Source of the DNA: Phycisphaerales bacterium
Lineage (GTDB): Bacteria; Planctomycetota; Phycisphaerae; Phycisphaerales; SM1A02
Direction: 5' to 3'
Assembly: GCA_022447205.1 (NCBI GenBank)
Contig: JAKVBQ010000022.1
Span: forward strand, 1 to 53,184
Length of the DNA stretch: 53,184 nt
Each line of letters begins with the position of its first letter. Position 1 is the stretch's first letter. The translations under genes and the position numbers were made by a program. The notes under the pieces are model-generated. The model was given only the letters and a program-made list of their open reading frames with translations. It was not told the origin of the DNA and did no database searches. Positions 52,505-53,184 of this stretch are shown here, one piece after another.

Positions 52505-52577
52505 GGCGGCTTAGCTCAGTTGGTAGAGCACGGCATTGAAAATGCCGGTGTCCCCGGTTCAAGTCCGGGAGTCGCCA
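52505..52577 (+). tRNA. tRNA-Phe (anticodon GAA)
   Basis: Acceptor GGCGGCT/AGTCGCC (one G-T), D arm GCTC/GAGC, anticodon arm CGGCA-TTGAAAA-TGCCG with GAA at 52538-52540, T arm CCCGG-TTCAAGT-CCGGG. 73 nt; CCA not encoded. Confidence 0.95.
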
Positions 52578-52603
52578 TTCTCGGGAAACCCACCGAACGA
52601 ACG

Positions 52604-52632
52604 AAAACGCCCCGCGCATGCGGGGCGTTTTT
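52604..52632 (+). terminator. Rho-independent terminator of tRNA-Phe
   Basis: AAACGCCCCGC pairs with GCGGGGCGTTT around a GCAT loop, with a T-run at the 3' side (TTTTT). It lies 27 nt after the tRNA. Confidence 0.85.
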
Positions 52633-52729
52633 CGTCGGTTTTGTGGCTGGAGCGCCGTTGGATGGCCCCCACTCTGCCCATGTCGCAGCTGTTGCAATAT
52701 GCTGAGCCGGCACCCCTGGAGATGAACCC

Positions 52730-53184
52730 ATGCAGAAACTGATGCTCGTCCTTGTTGCTGTTGCCGGCTGTGTGCTTGCTGCGCCTTCCCTTGGGCAGGA
52801 GGAAGCCACACAGGAACTCAATCAGGCGACCATGGCCCTGCTAGGTGTCTGCCAGGACGAGAATGCGACCATCGAGGATTTCAGGCGGGTTCTGAACAAC
52901 GGGGACGTGAACGTGAGGGCAAGGGGTGAGGATGACTGGACTCCGCTGATGCATGCCGCCAGCCGGAATCCCAGGCCGGAAGTCATCACTGCACTCATCA
53001 GTGCCGGAGCAGACGTCAATGCAAGGGATCATTTCGGGGGGACCGCGCTGATGTCTGCTGCCGTGGGAAACCCCAACCCAGAAATCTTCACCACACTCAT
53101 CAAAGCTGGAGCAGACGTCACGGCAAGGGATGAAGATGGTTGGACACCGCTGATGTTCGCAGCAGGCAATCCCAATCCCGAGGT
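52730..53184 (+). CDS. Secreted ankyrin-repeat protein (partial, cut by the window edge)
   Basis: The frame is open to the last base. It starts at ATG 52730 with GGAG 8-9 nt upstream. MQKLMLVLVAVAGCVLAAPSLG is a signal peptide (a lipobox-like VAGC is also present, but the Ala-x-Pro site looks more likely). At least three ankyrin repeats follow, with the consensus DGWTPLMFAA and LIKAGADVTARD; between helices each unit has N-P-[RN]-P-E. Exported ankyrin proteins mediate protein contacts. The number of repeats and C-terminus are outside the window. Confidence 0.8.
   Translation, partial: MQKLMLVLVAVAGCVLAAPSLGQEEATQELNQATMALLGVCQDENATIEDFRRVLNNGDVNVRARGEDDWTPLMHAASRNPRPEVITALISAGADVNARDHFGGTALMSAAVGNPNPEIFTTLIKAGADVTARDEDGWTPLMFAAGNPNPE

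Noticed and set aside
52502-52821. ORFs over tRNA-Phe (GLAQLVEHGIENAGVPGSSPG and the antisense GLEPGTPAFS)
   Set aside because: Both read through the tRNA gene and its terminator, another common artefact.

Overview
The window looks like a chromosomal segment of a GC-rich planctomycete, most likely of the class Phycisphaerae. This is inferred from several signs together. There is a planctomycete cytochrome/DUF1549/DUF1553 gene followed by a DUF1501 gene. C-terminal dockerin-like repeats of the type D-x-D-G-x-V-x-G-x-D-L-x-x-L-L-x-x-W occur on secreted proteins. There are pseudopilin-type and H-x9-DG-like secreted proteins, and a membrane protein ends in a CxxCGY...CPECG zinc ribbon. No insertion sequence, phage, CRISPR array or rRNA gene was seen. 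Four tRNA genes (Arg-CCT, Thr-CGT, His-GTG, Phe-GAA) are spread along the window.

Layout. 1-6.3 kb: fatty acid desaturase, tRNA-Arg, a dockerin-tagged esterase, an SGNH lipoprotein, a methyltransferase, a second secreted esterase, a small Cys-rich ORF and a secreted unknown. 6.3-10.8 kb: the DUF1501 / PSD1-cytochrome pair. 11-16 kb: AsmA-like protein, GT2 glycosyltransferase, a 48-residue membrane protein and an MscS channel. 16-20.3 kb: a secreted transglutaminase/C25-like protein behind an EF-G paralogue whose catalytic His is replaced. 20.4-24.2 kb: TrmL, a pilin-like protein, a Spy-like LTxxQ protein with an apparent frameshift in its signal peptide, and Mrp ATPase. 24.2-28.4 kb: a 1383-residue secreted metalloprotease with two P-domains and Cys/Trp-rich repeats. 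28.6-31.5 kb: threonine-to-glycine catabolism (Tdh, Kbl) and a cupin. 31.5-38 kb: a BD-FAE-like hydrolase, an SSS symporter with its DUF4212 subunit, a sugar-phosphate isomerase-like protein, tRNA-Thr and a secreted HEAT-like protein containing a degenerate receiver domain. 38-41.6 kb: a cobalamin riboswitch with a recognisable terminator/antiterminator, then a secreted surface protein, a pseudopilin, MoeA and MoaD in one closely packed series. 41.6-49.5 kb: MutL, a lipoprotein, a metallophosphatase, NAD synthetase, an HTH-receiver regulator and ATP-dependent PEP carboxykinase. 49.6-53.2 kb: tRNA-His, a zinc-ribbon membrane protein, a nitrilase-family amidase, an orphan sigma-region-2-like protein, tRNA-Phe and the start of an ankyrin-repeat protein cut by the window edge.

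Most genes are housekeeping or typical planctomycete secreted proteins. The most interesting points are four: the B12-riboswitch operon built around a surface protein and a pseudopilin; a recurrent TANNNT box placed 6-8 nt before start codons, which suggests widespread leaderless transcripts; the EF-G paralogue lacking the catalytic His; and several unusual domain designs (exported pseudo-receiver, sigma region 2 without region 4, HTH placed before a receiver).
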